A stretch of 64,000 nt of DNA from Kutzneria chonburiensis (lineage in GTDB: Bacteria; Actinomycetota; Actinomycetes; Mycobacteriales; Pseudonocardiaceae). The translations under genes were made by a program, and so were the position numbers. This document shows positions 15,677 to 24,691 of this stretch, in pieces. The stretch is from positions 1,116,001 to 1,180,000 of the forward strand of contig NZ_CP097263.1 in assembly GCF_028622115.1 (NCBI RefSeq), given 5' to 3'. Under the pieces are notes generated by a model that was not told the DNA's origin, did not search any database, and worked only from the letters and a program-made list of their open reading frames with translations. The number at the start of each line of letters is the position of its first letter. Position 1 is the first letter of the stretch.

Positions 15677-17305
15677 TTGATCACCGTCACTGACCTTGAA
15701 CTGCGCGCGGGTTCGCGCATCCTGCTCTCCGACGCCACGCTGCGCGTGCAGCCGGGCGACCGCATCGGCCTGGTCGGCCGCAACGGCGCCGGCAAGACGA
15801 CCTCGCTGCGCGTGCTGGCCGGCGAGGGCCAGCCCTACGCCGGCGAGGTCCGCCGCAGCGGCGAACTCGGTTACCTGCCACAGGATCCGCGCGAGGGCGA
15901 CCTGTCCGTCACGGCCAAGGACCGCGTGCTCTCGGCCCGCGGGCTCGACCAGCTGCTGCGCGAGATGGAGAAGGCGCAGACGGCCATGGCCGAGCTGGTC
16001 GACCAGGACGCGCTGGACACCGCGGTCCGCAAGTACGGCCGGCTGGAGGAGCGCTTCGGCGCGCTCGGCGGGTACGCGGCCGAGAGCGAAGCCGCGCGGA
16101 TCTGCGCCAACCTGGCCCTGGCCGACCGCGTGCTGGCCCAGCCGCTGCGCACGCTGTCCGGCGGCCAGCGCCGCCGGGTCGAGCTGGCCCGCATCCTGTT
16201 CGGCGCCTCGGAATCCGGCGTCGGCGGCAAGGCCGGCACCACGCTGCTGCTGGACGAGCCGACCAACCACCTCGACGCCGACTCCATCGCCTGGCTGCGC
16301 TCGTTCCTCAAGCAGCACACCGGCGGCCTGGTCGTGATCAGCCACGACGTCGAGCTGCTGGCCGACGTGGTCAACAAGGTCTGGTTCCTCGACGCCACCC
16401 GCGGCGAGGTCGACATGTACAACATGGGCTGGTCGAAGTACCTGGAAGCCCGGGCATCGGACGAGAAGCGCCGCCGCCGCGAGCGGGCCAACGCCGAGAA
16501 GAAGGCGTCCGCGCTGATGGCCCAGGCCGACAAGATGCGGGCCAAGGCGACCAAGGCGGTCGCCGCGCAGAACATGGCCAAGCGGGCCGAGAAGCTGCTG
16601 TCCGGCCTTGAGGACCAGCGCACCGCCGACAAGGTGGCGAAGATCCGCTTCCCGCAGCCGGCCCCGTGCGGCAAGACGCCGCTGATGGCCGAGGGGCTGA
16701 GCAAGTCCTACGGCTCGCTGGAGATCTTCACCGGCGTCGACCTGGCCATCGATCGCGGCAGCAAGGTCGTGGTGCTCGGGCTCAACGGCGCCGGCAAGAC
16801 CACGCTGCTGCGGCTGCTCGGCGGGATGGAGAAGGCCGACGCCGGCGGGCTCGTGCCCGGGCACGGCCTGCGGATCGGCTACTACGCGCAGGAGCACGAG
16901 ACCCTCGACCACGACGCCTCGGTCTGGGCCAACATCCGGCACGCCGCGCCGGACACCCAGGAGCAGCAGCTGCGCTCGCTGCTCGGCACGTTCCTGTTCA
17001 GCGGCGAGCAGCTGGACCAGCCGGCCGGCACGCTGTCCGGCGGCGAGAAGACCCGGCTGGCGCTGGCCGGCCTGGTGTCCAGCGCGGCCAACGTGCTGCT
17101 GTTGGATGAGCCAACCAACAACCTGGACCCGGCCAGCCGCGAGCAGGTGCTGGACGCGCTGCGCCGCTTCGAGGGCGCGGTGGTGCTCGTGACCCACGAC
17201 CCGGGCGCGGTTCAGGCACTGGAACCCGAGCGGGTGATCCTGTTGCCGGACGGCACCGAGGACCACTGGTCCGACGACTACCTCGAGCTGATCGAGTTGG
17301 CGTGA
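15677..17305 (+). CDS. ABC-F family ATPase (ribosome-associated)
   Basis: A 542-residue protein with two ABC domains and no membrane segment, the ABC-F layout of ribosome-binding translation factors and ribosome-protection proteins. Domain 1: GRNGAGKTT (residues 34-42), LSGGQRRR, LLLDEPTNHLD. A basic coiled linker follows (about 255-325, rich in KRRRRERANAEKK), the ribosome-contacting region. Domain 2: GLNGAGKTT, LSGGEKTR, LLLDEPTNNLDP. TTG 15677 has GGAG 6 nt upstream. The leader peptide and attenuator suggest drug-inducible expression; it resembles the mycobacterial Rv1473-like group. Which drug class is protected cannot be read from sequence. Confidence 0.9.
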   Translation: MITVTDLELRAGSRILLSDATLRVQPGDRIGLVGRNGAGKTTSLRVLAGEGQPYAGEVRRSGELGYLPQDPREGDLSVTAKDRVLSARGLDQLLREMEKAQTAMAELVDQDALDTAVRKYGRLEERFGALGGYAAESEAARICANLALADRVLAQPLRTLSGGQRRRVELARILFGASESGVGGKAGTTLLLDEPTNHLDADSIAWLRSFLKQHTGGLVVISHDVELLADVVNKVWFLDATRGEVDMYNMGWSKYLEARASDEKRRRRERANAEKKASALMAQADKMRAKATKAVAAQNMAKRAEKLLSGLEDQRTADKVAKIRFPQPAPCGKTPLMAEGLSKSYGSLEIFTGVDLAIDRGSKVVVLGLNGAGKTTLLRLLGGMEKADAGGLVPGHGLRIGYYAQEHETLDHDASVWANIRHAAPDTQEQQLRSLLGTFLFSGEQLDQPAGTLSGGEKTRLALAGLVSSAANVLLLDEPTNNLDPASREQVLDALRRFEGAVVLVTHDPGAVQALEPERVILLPDGTEDHWSDDYLELIELA

Positions 17306-17505
17306 TCCGCTGGTCGAGCCGCTGATCTGCCACAATGGAAACACTGATCACTTCCATCACTCCGGTGATCAGCCAGACGTAACTCAACGATCACCGAGAG
17401 ATGATTTTGCTTGATCGTCTGGCGTTCGGGCCCGTCGTGTTCGATCATTGCGACGACAGGGGCCGAACACGGCCCGACCTGCACTCCCACGGAAGGCGGG
17501 ACAAG

Positions 17506-17715
17506 GTGGCTGACCTGAAGAAGGGCGCCCGGATCACGGGGCCCACGCGGGACAAGCTGGCCGCTGACCTGAAGAAGAAGTACGAGAAGGGCGCCAGCAT
17601 CCGCGCGCTCGCGGAGTCGACCGGGCGGTCCTATGGCTTCGTGCACCGGGTGTTGTCCGAGTCCGGCGTGACTCTTCGGGGCCGGGGCGGTGCCACCAGG
17701 ACCAAGAAGAAGTAG
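17506..17715 (+). CDS. Small basic helix-turn-helix protein
   Basis: A 69-residue protein, very rich in Lys. The middle (KKYEKGASIRALAESTGRSY then GFVHRVLSESGVTLRGRGG) is a homeodomain-like HTH as in resolvase/Hin C-termini and transposon regulators. Small conserved actinobacterial proteins of this type are abundant and widespread; they are likely nucleoid-associated or regulatory. GTG 17506 follows GGAAGG. An upstream in-frame extension to 17401 lacks homologous-looking sequence and is rejected. Confidence 0.75.
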   Translation: MADLKKGARITGPTRDKLAADLKKKYEKGASIRALAESTGRSYGFVHRVLSESGVTLRGRGGATRTKKK

Positions 17716-17790
17716 GGCGAGGCTGCACCCGGACGACTGTTCCCCTTACATCATTAGGGTGATCATCGCCGTCCGGGTGATCAGTTGGGA

Positions 17791-19379
17791 TCAGCCGATC
17801 GTGCGCAGGAACGTGCCGGCCACGTTCACCGCGGGGCCGGACGAGTCCGCGTGCGGCAGCAGCACCGCGAAGGCCACGTCGTTGCGGTAGCCGACGAACC
17901 AGCCGTGCGCGGCCCCGTCGCCGACCTCGGCCGTGCCGGTCTTGCCGTACGTGCCCGGCAGCGACGCCAGCCCGCGAGCCGTGCCCACCGTGCACACCTC
18001 ACGCATCATGGTGCGCACCTGGTCGAGCACGCCCGCCGACGGCGCCGCGACCTGCCCGGTCGCGGTGGTCTGCTGACCCTCAACAGCATCGGCGTCGTCG
18101 CGTGTCCGTTGTGGACGGTGGCGGCGACCACCGCCATGCCGAACGGGCTGACCAGGTCGGTGCCCTGGCCGAAGCCGTCGACCGCGCGATCGACCTCGTC
18201 GCTCGCCGCGTCGATACGTCCGGTGTTGGTGGTCATGCCCGGGATGTCGAAGTCCACGCCGAGGCCGAGCTGGTGGGCGGCGGTGGGCAGGTCGTTCGCG
18301 CCCAGATTCGCCGCCAGCTGGGCGAACGTGGTGTTGCACGAGTAGGCGAACGCCTCGTGCATCGCGGTCGCGTAGTCCGGCGGCGAGCCGAGCTTGAGCG
18401 TGTCCTCGTTGGGGATCGTGCGCGGTCCGATGTGGACGGTGTTGGGGCAGTTCACGGTCGAGTTGGCGGTCAGGCCGTGCTCGATGGCCGCGGTGGCCGT
18501 CACGATCTTGATCGTGGAGCCGGGCGGGAAGGTGCCGGTGAGCGGGCTCAGGTTGCCGCTGTCGAACGCCGAGTTGGTGGCGATGCCCAGCACCTCGCCG
18601 GTGGACGCCTGCAACGCGACGATCGTCGCCGCGCCCTGGACGCCGTCGACCGCCTTCTGGGCCGCGGCCTGGACGGTGCCGTCGATGGTCAGCGCGTAGG
18701 CCGCCTTCTTGGTGCCTTCCTTCTGCTCCAACGTCTTCACGTCAGTGCCGGTCGCGTCCACGATGGTGATCGAGTGCCCGTCGACCGCCTGTAGGTCGCC
18801 GCCGATCGCTTGCTGCACACCGGCTTTGACCGACTTCGGCACCGAGTCCATGGTCATCGGCTGGCCGTTGCGGTCGGTCAGCGACGAGCCGCCGGGCGTG
18901 GTCCGCAGGGCCAGCGACTGACCCTTCGCCAGCTCGGGGTGGATGTCCGCGTCCGTCCAGTGCACGGCCCACTTTCCGTTGGCCTGCACCATTTTCAGCG
19001 GCACCTGGTAGGCCATGTCGAGCTGGCCGCTGTGCCAGTCCACGTTCATGCTGGCCGTGTCGCCCACCGCGTTGCCGGCCAGGCTCGCCGTCAGTCGAGC
19101 ATTGCTCATGTTCTTGAACACCAGGGTGAGCGCCGCGGTCGCCGCCGTCGGGTCGTCGGTCACCTTGGCCGCGGCCGTGGGGTCGAGTGTCTCGAAACCC
19201 TGGGCGTACGCATGGGCGACGTCGTCGGCCGTCAGCGCCTGCGGCTGCGTGGCCGGCGAGTTCTGCGGCGGCACGTAGGCCGGCCCCGGCGCGAGCAGCA
19301 GGTAGCCGGCCATGGACAGGACGACAACCACGGCCGTGCCACCCGTGCCGAGGATCCACCATCTGGTCTTCGACTGCAT
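17791..19379 (-). pseudogene. Penicillin-binding protein with MecA_N-like domain, frameshifted
   Basis: Two reading frames together encode one class-B-like PBP of about 529 residues. Frame 1 (19379 down to about 18082) holds a membrane anchor (residues 6-26), an NTF2-like MecA_N domain (LTADDVAHAYAQGFETLDP onward), the SxxK motif GSTIK and SxN motif YSCNTT. It then runs off after ATTPMLLRV. Frame 2 resumes EGQQTTATGQVAAP and carries the KTG motif YGKTGTAEV, ending at 17791. One missing base near 18080-18086 explains the break. ATG 19379 is preferred; GTG 19406 is possible. It could be a sequencing error, since all three active-site motifs are intact. Confidence 0.82.
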
Positions 19380-19473
19380 GAAGTTCAGGCCCCCCTTGAG
19401 CGTCACGACGGACGCTAGACCCTCCCCGACTTCCTTTCCTCGGTATTTCTACGCACTCCTGGTGTCTGTTCCG

Positions 19474-20196
19474 TCACGCCAGGACGTCGATCCGGGGCGT
19501 GTACCTGGCCAGCAACGCCTTGTTGGCCGCGTCGCCGCCCTCGACGTTGGCGCTGCGCCACAGCGGCAGGTCGAAACCGCTGGCCGTTGCCCGGTCCAGC
19601 AGCCGAACCAGCAGCAGGTTCCACAGGAAGGCGTTGGCCAGCGACGAACTCGGCGCGGTCACCGGCGCGGCTGGCGGATAGGCCGAATCGCCCGGAATGA
19701 CCAGGTTGTCGAGCACGAACGTGGCCTCCTCGGCCAGCGTGCTTCCGGCCCGCTTGGGCGCGACCGAGCTGGTCGGGATGGAGGTGAAGGCGACGACCGG
19801 CGTGCCGGCCGCCTTGGCCTGCCGGGCCAGCTCCACCGGATAGGGGTTGATGCCCGAGGTGGAGAAGATGATCAGCACGTCCCGCTCGGACAGCTCCACG
19901 CCGGCCAGCACCTCGGCGGCCAGGCCGGACTTGCGCTCGGCGTTGGTGCTGGACACCGCGCCGTGCATGGGCAGCAGCGACGGGTGGTAGAGCGGCCGCA
20001 CGCAGGCCAGGCCGCCGGCGCGGTAGAACGTCTCGGCCACGGCGGCCAGCGAGTGCCCGGCGCCGGCGGCCAGCACCGTGCCGTCCGCCTTGATCGCGGC
20101 CAGCAGCACGTCCGCGATCTTGTCCAGCGCGTCCGCGTTGTGCTGCTCGATCCGGCCCAGCTCCGCGCGCAGGAACGTGCCGTAGTCCTCGGTCAT
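19474..20196 (-). CDS. SIS-domain sugar-phosphate-binding protein (UPF0309-like)
   Basis: A 240-residue single SIS-domain protein. The phosphosugar-binding fold shows GTVLAAGAGHSLAAVAETFYRAGG at the first strand-helix and VLIIFSTSGINPYPVELA at the second (Ser/Thr phosphate loop). The length and the LYHPSLLP segment match the UPF0309 group, whose relatives act as sugar-phosphate isomerases or in amino-sugar metabolism. ATG 20196 follows the ArsR stop by 19 bp. It is the last gene of a four-gene minus-strand run. Substrate unknown. Confidence 0.82.
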   Translation of the reverse strand: MTEDYGTFLRAELGRIEQHNADALDKIADVLLAAIKADGTVLAAGAGHSLAAVAETFYRAGGLACVRPLYHPSLLPMHGAVSSTNAERKSGLAAEVLAGVELSERDVLIIFSTSGINPYPVELARQAKAAGTPVVAFTSIPTSSVAPKRAGSTLAEEATFVLDNLVIPGDSAYPPAAPVTAPSSSLANAFLWNLLLVRLLDRATASGFDLPLWRSANVEGGDAANKALLARYTPRIDVLA

Positions 20197-20215
20197 GCGG
20201 TACCCCTTCGCCGGT

Positions 20216-20566
20216 CTATTGGTCCAGACCACTGTGCTCTTCGCCGGCCATGTTGTCCAGGTGGCGCTCCAGCGCGTCGAGGCTGTCGGCCCAGAGCCGC
20301 CGGTACGGCGCGAGCCAGTCGTCCAGCTCGCGCAGCGGGTCCAGCCGCAGCCGGTAGCAGCGGCGCTGCGCGTCCACCCGGACCGTCACCAGGCCGGCCT
20401 CGCGCAGCACGCGCAGGTGCTTGGACACCGCGGGCTGGCTCAGCGTCAGCTGGTCGACGAGCTGGCCGACGGAGCGTTCCTCGTCCCGCAGCAGGTCGAG
20501 GATCCGGCGCCGGCTCGGCTCGGCGAGCACTTCGAAGGTCGTGGCCACCAGCTTGGAGTACGTCAC
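20216..20566 (-). CDS. ArsR-family winged-helix regulator
   Basis: A 116-residue regulator. The winged-helix domain occupies residues 5-90: FEVLAEPSRRRILDLL, recognition helix LSQPAVSKHLRVLREAGLV, then the wing VRVDAQRRCYRL. The metal-binding Cys pairs of ArsR/SmtB (CVC type) are absent, so it belongs to the non-metal SdpR-like branch that senses other signals. GTG 20566. It lies between the propeller gene and the SIS gene in the same operon, so it may autoregulate it. Confidence 0.88.
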   Translation of the reverse strand: MTYSKLVATTFEVLAEPSRRRILDLLRDEERSVGQLVDQLTLSQPAVSKHLRVLREAGLVTVRVDAQRRCYRLRLDPLRELDDWLAPYRRLWADSLDALERHLDNMAGEEHSGLDQ

Positions 20567-20580
20567 CGGCTATATGCTTG

Positions 20581-21597
20581 TCAAGGCATGAGCGTGGCTA
20601 CCCGACCGTGTTCACCCGCGGCCCAGCAGATGTTGGGGCAGGAGACCGTGTCGAAGCTGCCGGTGTCGAACGTCCGCCAGTGCCGGCCGCCGTCCCAGCT
20701 CAGGTCGCTGCCGGTCGGGCCGACCGCGATCACCGCGGTGCCGAACAGCCACGCCACACCCGATCGGTAGCCGGCGACCGTGCTGGCCTGCCAGCTGCGC
20801 CCGGCGTCCCGGCTCGTGGCCGCCGCACCGGTCGTCGGCGCGGCGTAGTCGCCGCCGACGGCGACGCCGTGGTTGCGGTCGCGAAACGCCACCGCGAACA
20901 CGCCGGAGGATTGGCTGCTGGGCAGCGGAGTGGCCGTCGCGTGCCAGGTCCGGCCGCGGTCGGTCGAGTGGTAGATCCGCGTCTGCGCCCCGCCGCCGCT
21001 GCCGATCCACGCGTCGTTCGCGCCGTTGGTGGCGATGCACTGGCCGCTGGCCGCGAACCCCGCTTCGCCCGGCTGGGCCTCGGGCATGCCGCTGTTGGGC
21101 AGGATCTGCCAGCTGCGGCCGCCGTCGTCGGTGGCCAGCACCTCGAACTTGCCGTCGACCGGGTCGCCGACGATCAGGCCGTGCCGCTGGTCGAAGAAGG
21201 CCATGCAGTCGTAGAACGCCTTCGGGTCAGTGTTGGTCTGCGTCTGCTGCCAGGACTGGCCGCCGTTGTCCGTGCGGTAGACGCGGGAGGCGTCACCCTC
21301 GCCGATCGACAGCGCCACCGCGTGCTGCGCGTCGAACGCCTGGATGTCCCGGAACTCCAGCGTTGCGGTGTTGGTCGGGGCCTTCTGTTCCCAGGTCCGG
21401 CCGCCGTCGACCGTCCGCAGGATCGTGCCCGCGCTACCGCTCGCCCACGCCACCAGCGGGTTCACCGCGCTCAGCCCTCGCAGCCGCGCGTCACTACCGG
21501 TCGCGTGCAGCCGCCAGCTCGGCCCCGGTGTCGCCGCCGCTGGCACCGCCATCGCCACCGTCAGCAGCGCCGCCGCAATTCCCGTCATCCACTTCAT
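20581..21597 (-). CDS. Secreted Asp-box beta-propeller protein
   Basis: A 338-residue exported protein with a Sec signal peptide ending PAAATP near residue 23. Repeated BNR/Asp boxes are seen: TVDGGRTWEQ, TDNGGQSWQQ, TDDGGRSWQI, STDRGRTWHA, SRDAGRSWQA and SWDGGRHWRT, spaced for a six- to seven-bladed propeller of the Ycf48/sialidase-like kind. The catalytic residues of sialidases are not evident, so it is probably a binding or structural protein. Its ATG overlaps the stop of the nucleotidyltransferase (ATGA). Confidence 0.82.
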   Translation of the reverse strand: MKWMTGIAAALLTVAMAVPAAATPGPSWRLHATGSDARLRGLSAVNPLVAWASGSAGTILRTVDGGRTWEQKAPTNTATLEFRDIQAFDAQHAVALSIGEGDASRVYRTDNGGQSWQQTQTNTDPKAFYDCMAFFDQRHGLIVGDPVDGKFEVLATDDGGRSWQILPNSGMPEAQPGEAGFAASGQCIATNGANDAWIGSGGGAQTRIYHSTDRGRTWHATATPLPSSQSSGVFAVAFRDRNHGVAVGGDYAAPTTGAAATSRDAGRSWQASTVAGYRSGVAWLFGTAVIAVGPTGSDLSWDGGRHWRTFDTGSFDTVSCPNICWAAGEHGRVATLMP

Positions 21598-22151
21598 GGA
21601 AGATCCTCCGGCCGGTCCACGTCCTGCCCGTCCGCCACATCCTCACAGGCGATCTCCACGACGTCATGCCGCCGGAGGTAGGCCCTGGCCCCCTGATCAC
21701 CCTGGGCCAGCTCGTGCACGCCGGCCCAGTGCTGCCGGCCGATCAGCACCGGATGCCCACGCTTGCCCGCGTACGTCGCCGCCGCGAGCACGTCCGGCGT
21801 TGCGTGGTGCAGCACGCGTCGGATCGCCTCGGTCGTCACTCCCGGCAGGTCCACCGTCATCACCGCGACCGCGGTTTCTCCTTGCAGCGCCTCGATTCCC
21901 CGCCTCAGTGACGACCCCATGCCGCTCGGCCAGTCCGGGTTCTCCACCACCTCGGCATCTTTGAGGTCCGCCTCGCGGACCTCGTCGACCGCCGCCCCCG
22001 CCACCACGACGATCCGCGTACAGCCCGCCGCCCGCAGCCGATCGACCGTCGACTCCACGAACAGCCGGCCGTCGTGCCGGACCAGCGCCTTCGGCATGCC
22101 GTACCGTCGGCCCTCACCCGCCGCCAGCACCAGCCCCACCACGTCGGTCAT
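21594..22151 (-). CDS. MobA/MocA-like nucleotidyltransferase
   Basis: A 185-residue GT-A-fold NTP transferase. The nucleotide-binding signature LVLAAGEGRRYGMPKALV is at residues 7-24, with VMTVDLPGV carrying the metal Asp and a later GHPVLI strand, as in molybdenum-cofactor cytidylyl/guanylyltransferases. No molybdoenzyme or other cofactor gene is nearby, so the acceptor is uncertain. It heads the minus-strand operon and is divergent from the Lrp-type regulator with only 32 bp between starts. Confidence 0.85.
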   Translation of the reverse strand: MTDVVGLVLAAGEGRRYGMPKALVRHDGRLFVESTVDRLRAAGCTRIVVVAGAAVDEVREADLKDAEVVENPDWPSGMGSSLRRGIEALQGETAVAVMTVDLPGVTTEAIRRVLHHATPDVLAAATYAGKRGHPVLIGRQHWAGVHELAQGDQGARAYLRRHDVVEIACEDVADGQDVDRPEDLP

Positions 22152-22183
22152 CCTGCCGAGCCTAGTGCCGCTGACGTGCGAGG

Positions 22184-23248
22184 ATGGCCGACATGCCGTC
22201 CCACGAGGTCGACGAGGTCGATGTGGCGCTGCTGGACGCGATGCACGCCAACCCGAGGGCCAGCTTCGAGCGGCTGGCGTCGGTGCTGGGGCTGTCGGCG
22301 GTGACCGTTGCGCGGCGGTGGCAGCGGCTGTCCGGGACGGGCCGGGCCTGGGTGTCGTCGGTGCCGGGCCCGCGGCTGGCGCTGGTCGGCGCGGTGTTCC
22401 AGGTCGAGGCGAAGCCGGGGGAGACCGAGCGCGTCGGCCGGCAGCTGGCGCGGATTCCGCAGGTCGGCAGCGTGTATCTGACCGACGGGGCGTTCGACGT
22501 GCACGCACTGGTGTTCACCGACGACATGAGCACGCTCAGCACGCTCGTTTTCGATCACCTGCCGCGGGTGCACGGGGCCGCTCGCGTGCGTACCAACGTC
22601 GGCGTGGAGTGGTTCAGCGGCACGCAATGGCGTCTGCACGCGATCAGCAGCGGCCAGGAGCGGTCGGTGGTGGAGGGCGAAGCTCCGGAGCGCAACGGTG
22701 ACCGAACGAAGACGTTCAATCCGACTGATCGGGCGTTGTTCCTTGCGCTGCAACGGGATGGCCGCGCGACCTACCGGGATCTGGCCGACGAGCTCGGTAC
22801 CTCGGACAACCAGGTGCGGCGGCGTATGACCGCGTTGAACAGGGCCGGACTGCTCGGCTTCCGCACCGACTTCGCCCGCGGCGAGGGCGGCTGGCGCACC
22901 GAGCTCGTGCTGTGGCTGCGGGTGCCGGCCGGGCAGCTGCGGGCCGCGGGCACGGAGCTGAGCGGGTGGCCCGAGACGCGGATCTGCCTGTCCCTGGTCG
23001 GCGAGGCCAACCTGCTGCTCATGGTGCAGGTGCACCGGGTTCGAGAGCTTGCGGCGATTCTTGAGCGGGTCGCTCACGCGTTTCCGCAGGTCGTGGCCCT
23101 GGACCAGCGGGTGGTGCTGCGGCCGGTGAAGTCGTGGGGCCGGCTGCTGGACGACAGCGGTCACAGTATGGGGGTGGTCCCGGTCGATCCTTGGGCATTG
23201 TCACCGGCTTCTGTGTCGGAATCCATCGTCGAAACGGCTGCTGAGTAG
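22184..23248 (+). CDS. Double-length Lrp/AsnC-family regulator
   Basis: A 354-residue fusion of two Lrp/AsnC units, twice the normal length. Unit 1 has an HTH (VDVALLDAMHANPRASFERL, then LSAVTVARRWQRL) and a RAM-like domain to about residue 150. Unit 2 begins TDRALFLALQRDGRATYRDL, with LGTSDNQVRRRMTAL as recognition helix and a second RAM domain. Such tandem Lrp proteins usually control an adjacent catabolic operon; here the five-gene operon starts 51 bp downstream on the same strand. Start ATG 22184 (or 22193). Confidence 0.88.
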   Translation: MADMPSHEVDEVDVALLDAMHANPRASFERLASVLGLSAVTVARRWQRLSGTGRAWVSSVPGPRLALVGAVFQVEAKPGETERVGRQLARIPQVGSVYLTDGAFDVHALVFTDDMSTLSTLVFDHLPRVHGAARVRTNVGVEWFSGTQWRLHAISSGQERSVVEGEAPERNGDRTKTFNPTDRALFLALQRDGRATYRDLADELGTSDNQVRRRMTALNRAGLLGFRTDFARGEGGWRTELVLWLRVPAGQLRAAGTELSGWPETRICLSLVGEANLLLMVQVHRVRELAAILERVAHAFPQVVALDQRVVLRPVKSWGRLLDDSGHSMGVVPVDPWALSPASVSESIVETAAE

Positions 23249-23299
23249 CTTTTCCTTCGTTTTGGGGGTGGGGTAGCGCACTCGCCGTTCACTTCCCCC

Positions 23300-24691
23300 A
23301 TGAACGAGGTGACGGTTCCCCTGGCCGAGTGGGTGGCCGGGCTGACCTTCGACGCCATTCCGGAGCGTGTGCGAACCCGCGCAAAGCACCTGCTGCTCGA
23401 CGGTGTCGCTTGCGGCCTGGTCGGCGCGCAGTTGCCGTGGTCGCGGGTGGCCACGGACGCCGTGCTGGGCGTGGAGGGCCGCGGCGACGCCGTGATCATC
23501 GGCACCGGCAAGACGACGAGCGCGCCGGCGGCGGTGCTGCTCAACAGCACATTCGTCCAGGGCTTCGAGCTCGACGACTTCCACCCGCTCGCCCCGCTGC
23601 ACAGCAGTTCGCTGCTGCTGCCGGTGCTGCTGACCTCGCGCGAGGCCACTGGCGCGGCGGCGCTCACGGCGGCGGTCGCCGGTTTCGAGGTGGGGCCACG
23701 GGTCGGTTCGGCGTTGCACGGGTCGCAGATGCTGTCACGGGGTTGGCACAGCGGCGCGGTGTTCGGCCCGCATCCGGCGGCTATGGCGGCGGGCAAGCTC
23801 CGCGGGCTCGACGCCGGCAGTCTCGAGGACGCGCTCGGCCTGGCCGGCACGCAGGCCGGTGGTCTGATGGCCGCCCAGTACGAGGCGATGTCCAAACGCA
23901 TGCAACACGGTTTCGCCGCCCGCAACGGTTTCTACGCCGCCGCGCTGGCCGCCGGCGGCTACACCGGCATCAAGCGGGTGTTCGACCGGCCTTACGGCGG
24001 TTACCTGTCGGTGTTCGGCGAGGGCCACGACCCGGACCCCGGTCAGATCATCGCCGGGCTGGGGGAGTTCTGGCACACCGACGTGATCATGGTGAAGTCC
24101 TTTGCCGCGCAGGGAGGTCTGCACGGCGTCATCCAGGCCGCGTTGGAGCTGCGGGCCGAGCACGAGGTCACGGCGGCGATGGTTCGGCAGATCGACATCC
24201 GCGTCGGCCACGCCGTCTACCACCACGGCTGGTGGCCGCCCTCGCGGCCGTTGACCCCGGTCGGCGCACAGATGAACCTCGGCTACGCGGCCGTGGTGGC
24301 GCTGTTGGACGGGACCGTGATGCCGCCGCAGTTCACCGATGCCCGCTTGGACGCCGACGACGTCTGGGACCTGCTGTCCCGTGTGGACGTTCAGCTGGAT
24401 GAAACAATCGAGAAAGCCCCATTGAACGAACGGTTCGCCACCGAGCTGACGCTGACCATGGTTGACGGCCGCGTGTTGCACCGGCGGGTCGTGCAGCCGC
24501 ACGGCGCTCCGGACGACCCGGTGACCAACGAAGAGATCGTGGCCAAGTTCCATACCCTGGTCGATCCGTTGACCCCCAGGGCCGACGCGATCGCCGACGC
24601 CGTGCTGCGCCTGGACTCGTTCGACCATCTCGGCGAGTTGGTCGACCTGCTGGCCGCCCCGGTGCGGGGTGCGTTCGAGGAGGCGGCATGA
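23300..24691 (+). CDS. MmgE/PrpD-family dehydratase or decarboxylase
   Basis: A 463-residue member of the family containing 2-methylcitrate dehydratase (PrpD) and cis-aconitate decarboxylase. Family features are the helical-domain motif GFELDDFHPLAPLHSSS with the conserved D-D and His, LSRGWHSGAVFGPHPAA, and the lid region VMVKSFAAQGGLHGVIQA. It is the first gene of a tight five-gene operon. The next start overlaps its stop by 4 bp. With an isocitrate-lyase-like and an aconitase-like enzyme following, it probably acts on a tricarboxylate or branched dicarboxylate. Confidence 0.88.
   Translation: MNEVTVPLAEWVAGLTFDAIPERVRTRAKHLLLDGVACGLVGAQLPWSRVATDAVLGVEGRGDAVIIGTGKTTSAPAAVLLNSTFVQGFELDDFHPLAPLHSSSLLLPVLLTSREATGAAALTAAVAGFEVGPRVGSALHGSQMLSRGWHSGAVFGPHPAAMAAGKLRGLDAGSLEDALGLAGTQAGGLMAAQYEAMSKRMQHGFAARNGFYAAALAAGGYTGIKRVFDRPYGGYLSVFGEGHDPDPGQIIAGLGEFWHTDVIMVKSFAAQGGLHGVIQAALELRAEHEVTAAMVRQIDIRVGHAVYHHGWWPPSRPLTPVGAQMNLGYAAVVALLDGTVMPPQFTDARLDADDVWDLLSRVDVQLDETIEKAPLNERFATELTLTMVDGRVLHRRVVQPHGAPDDPVTNEEIVAKFHTLVDPLTPRADAIADAVLRLDSFDHLGELVDLLAAPVRGAFEEAA

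Noticed and set aside
15596-17344. 582-codon minus-strand frame opposite the ABC-F gene
   Set aside because: Shadow of the ABC-F frame; no domain, no ribosome site.
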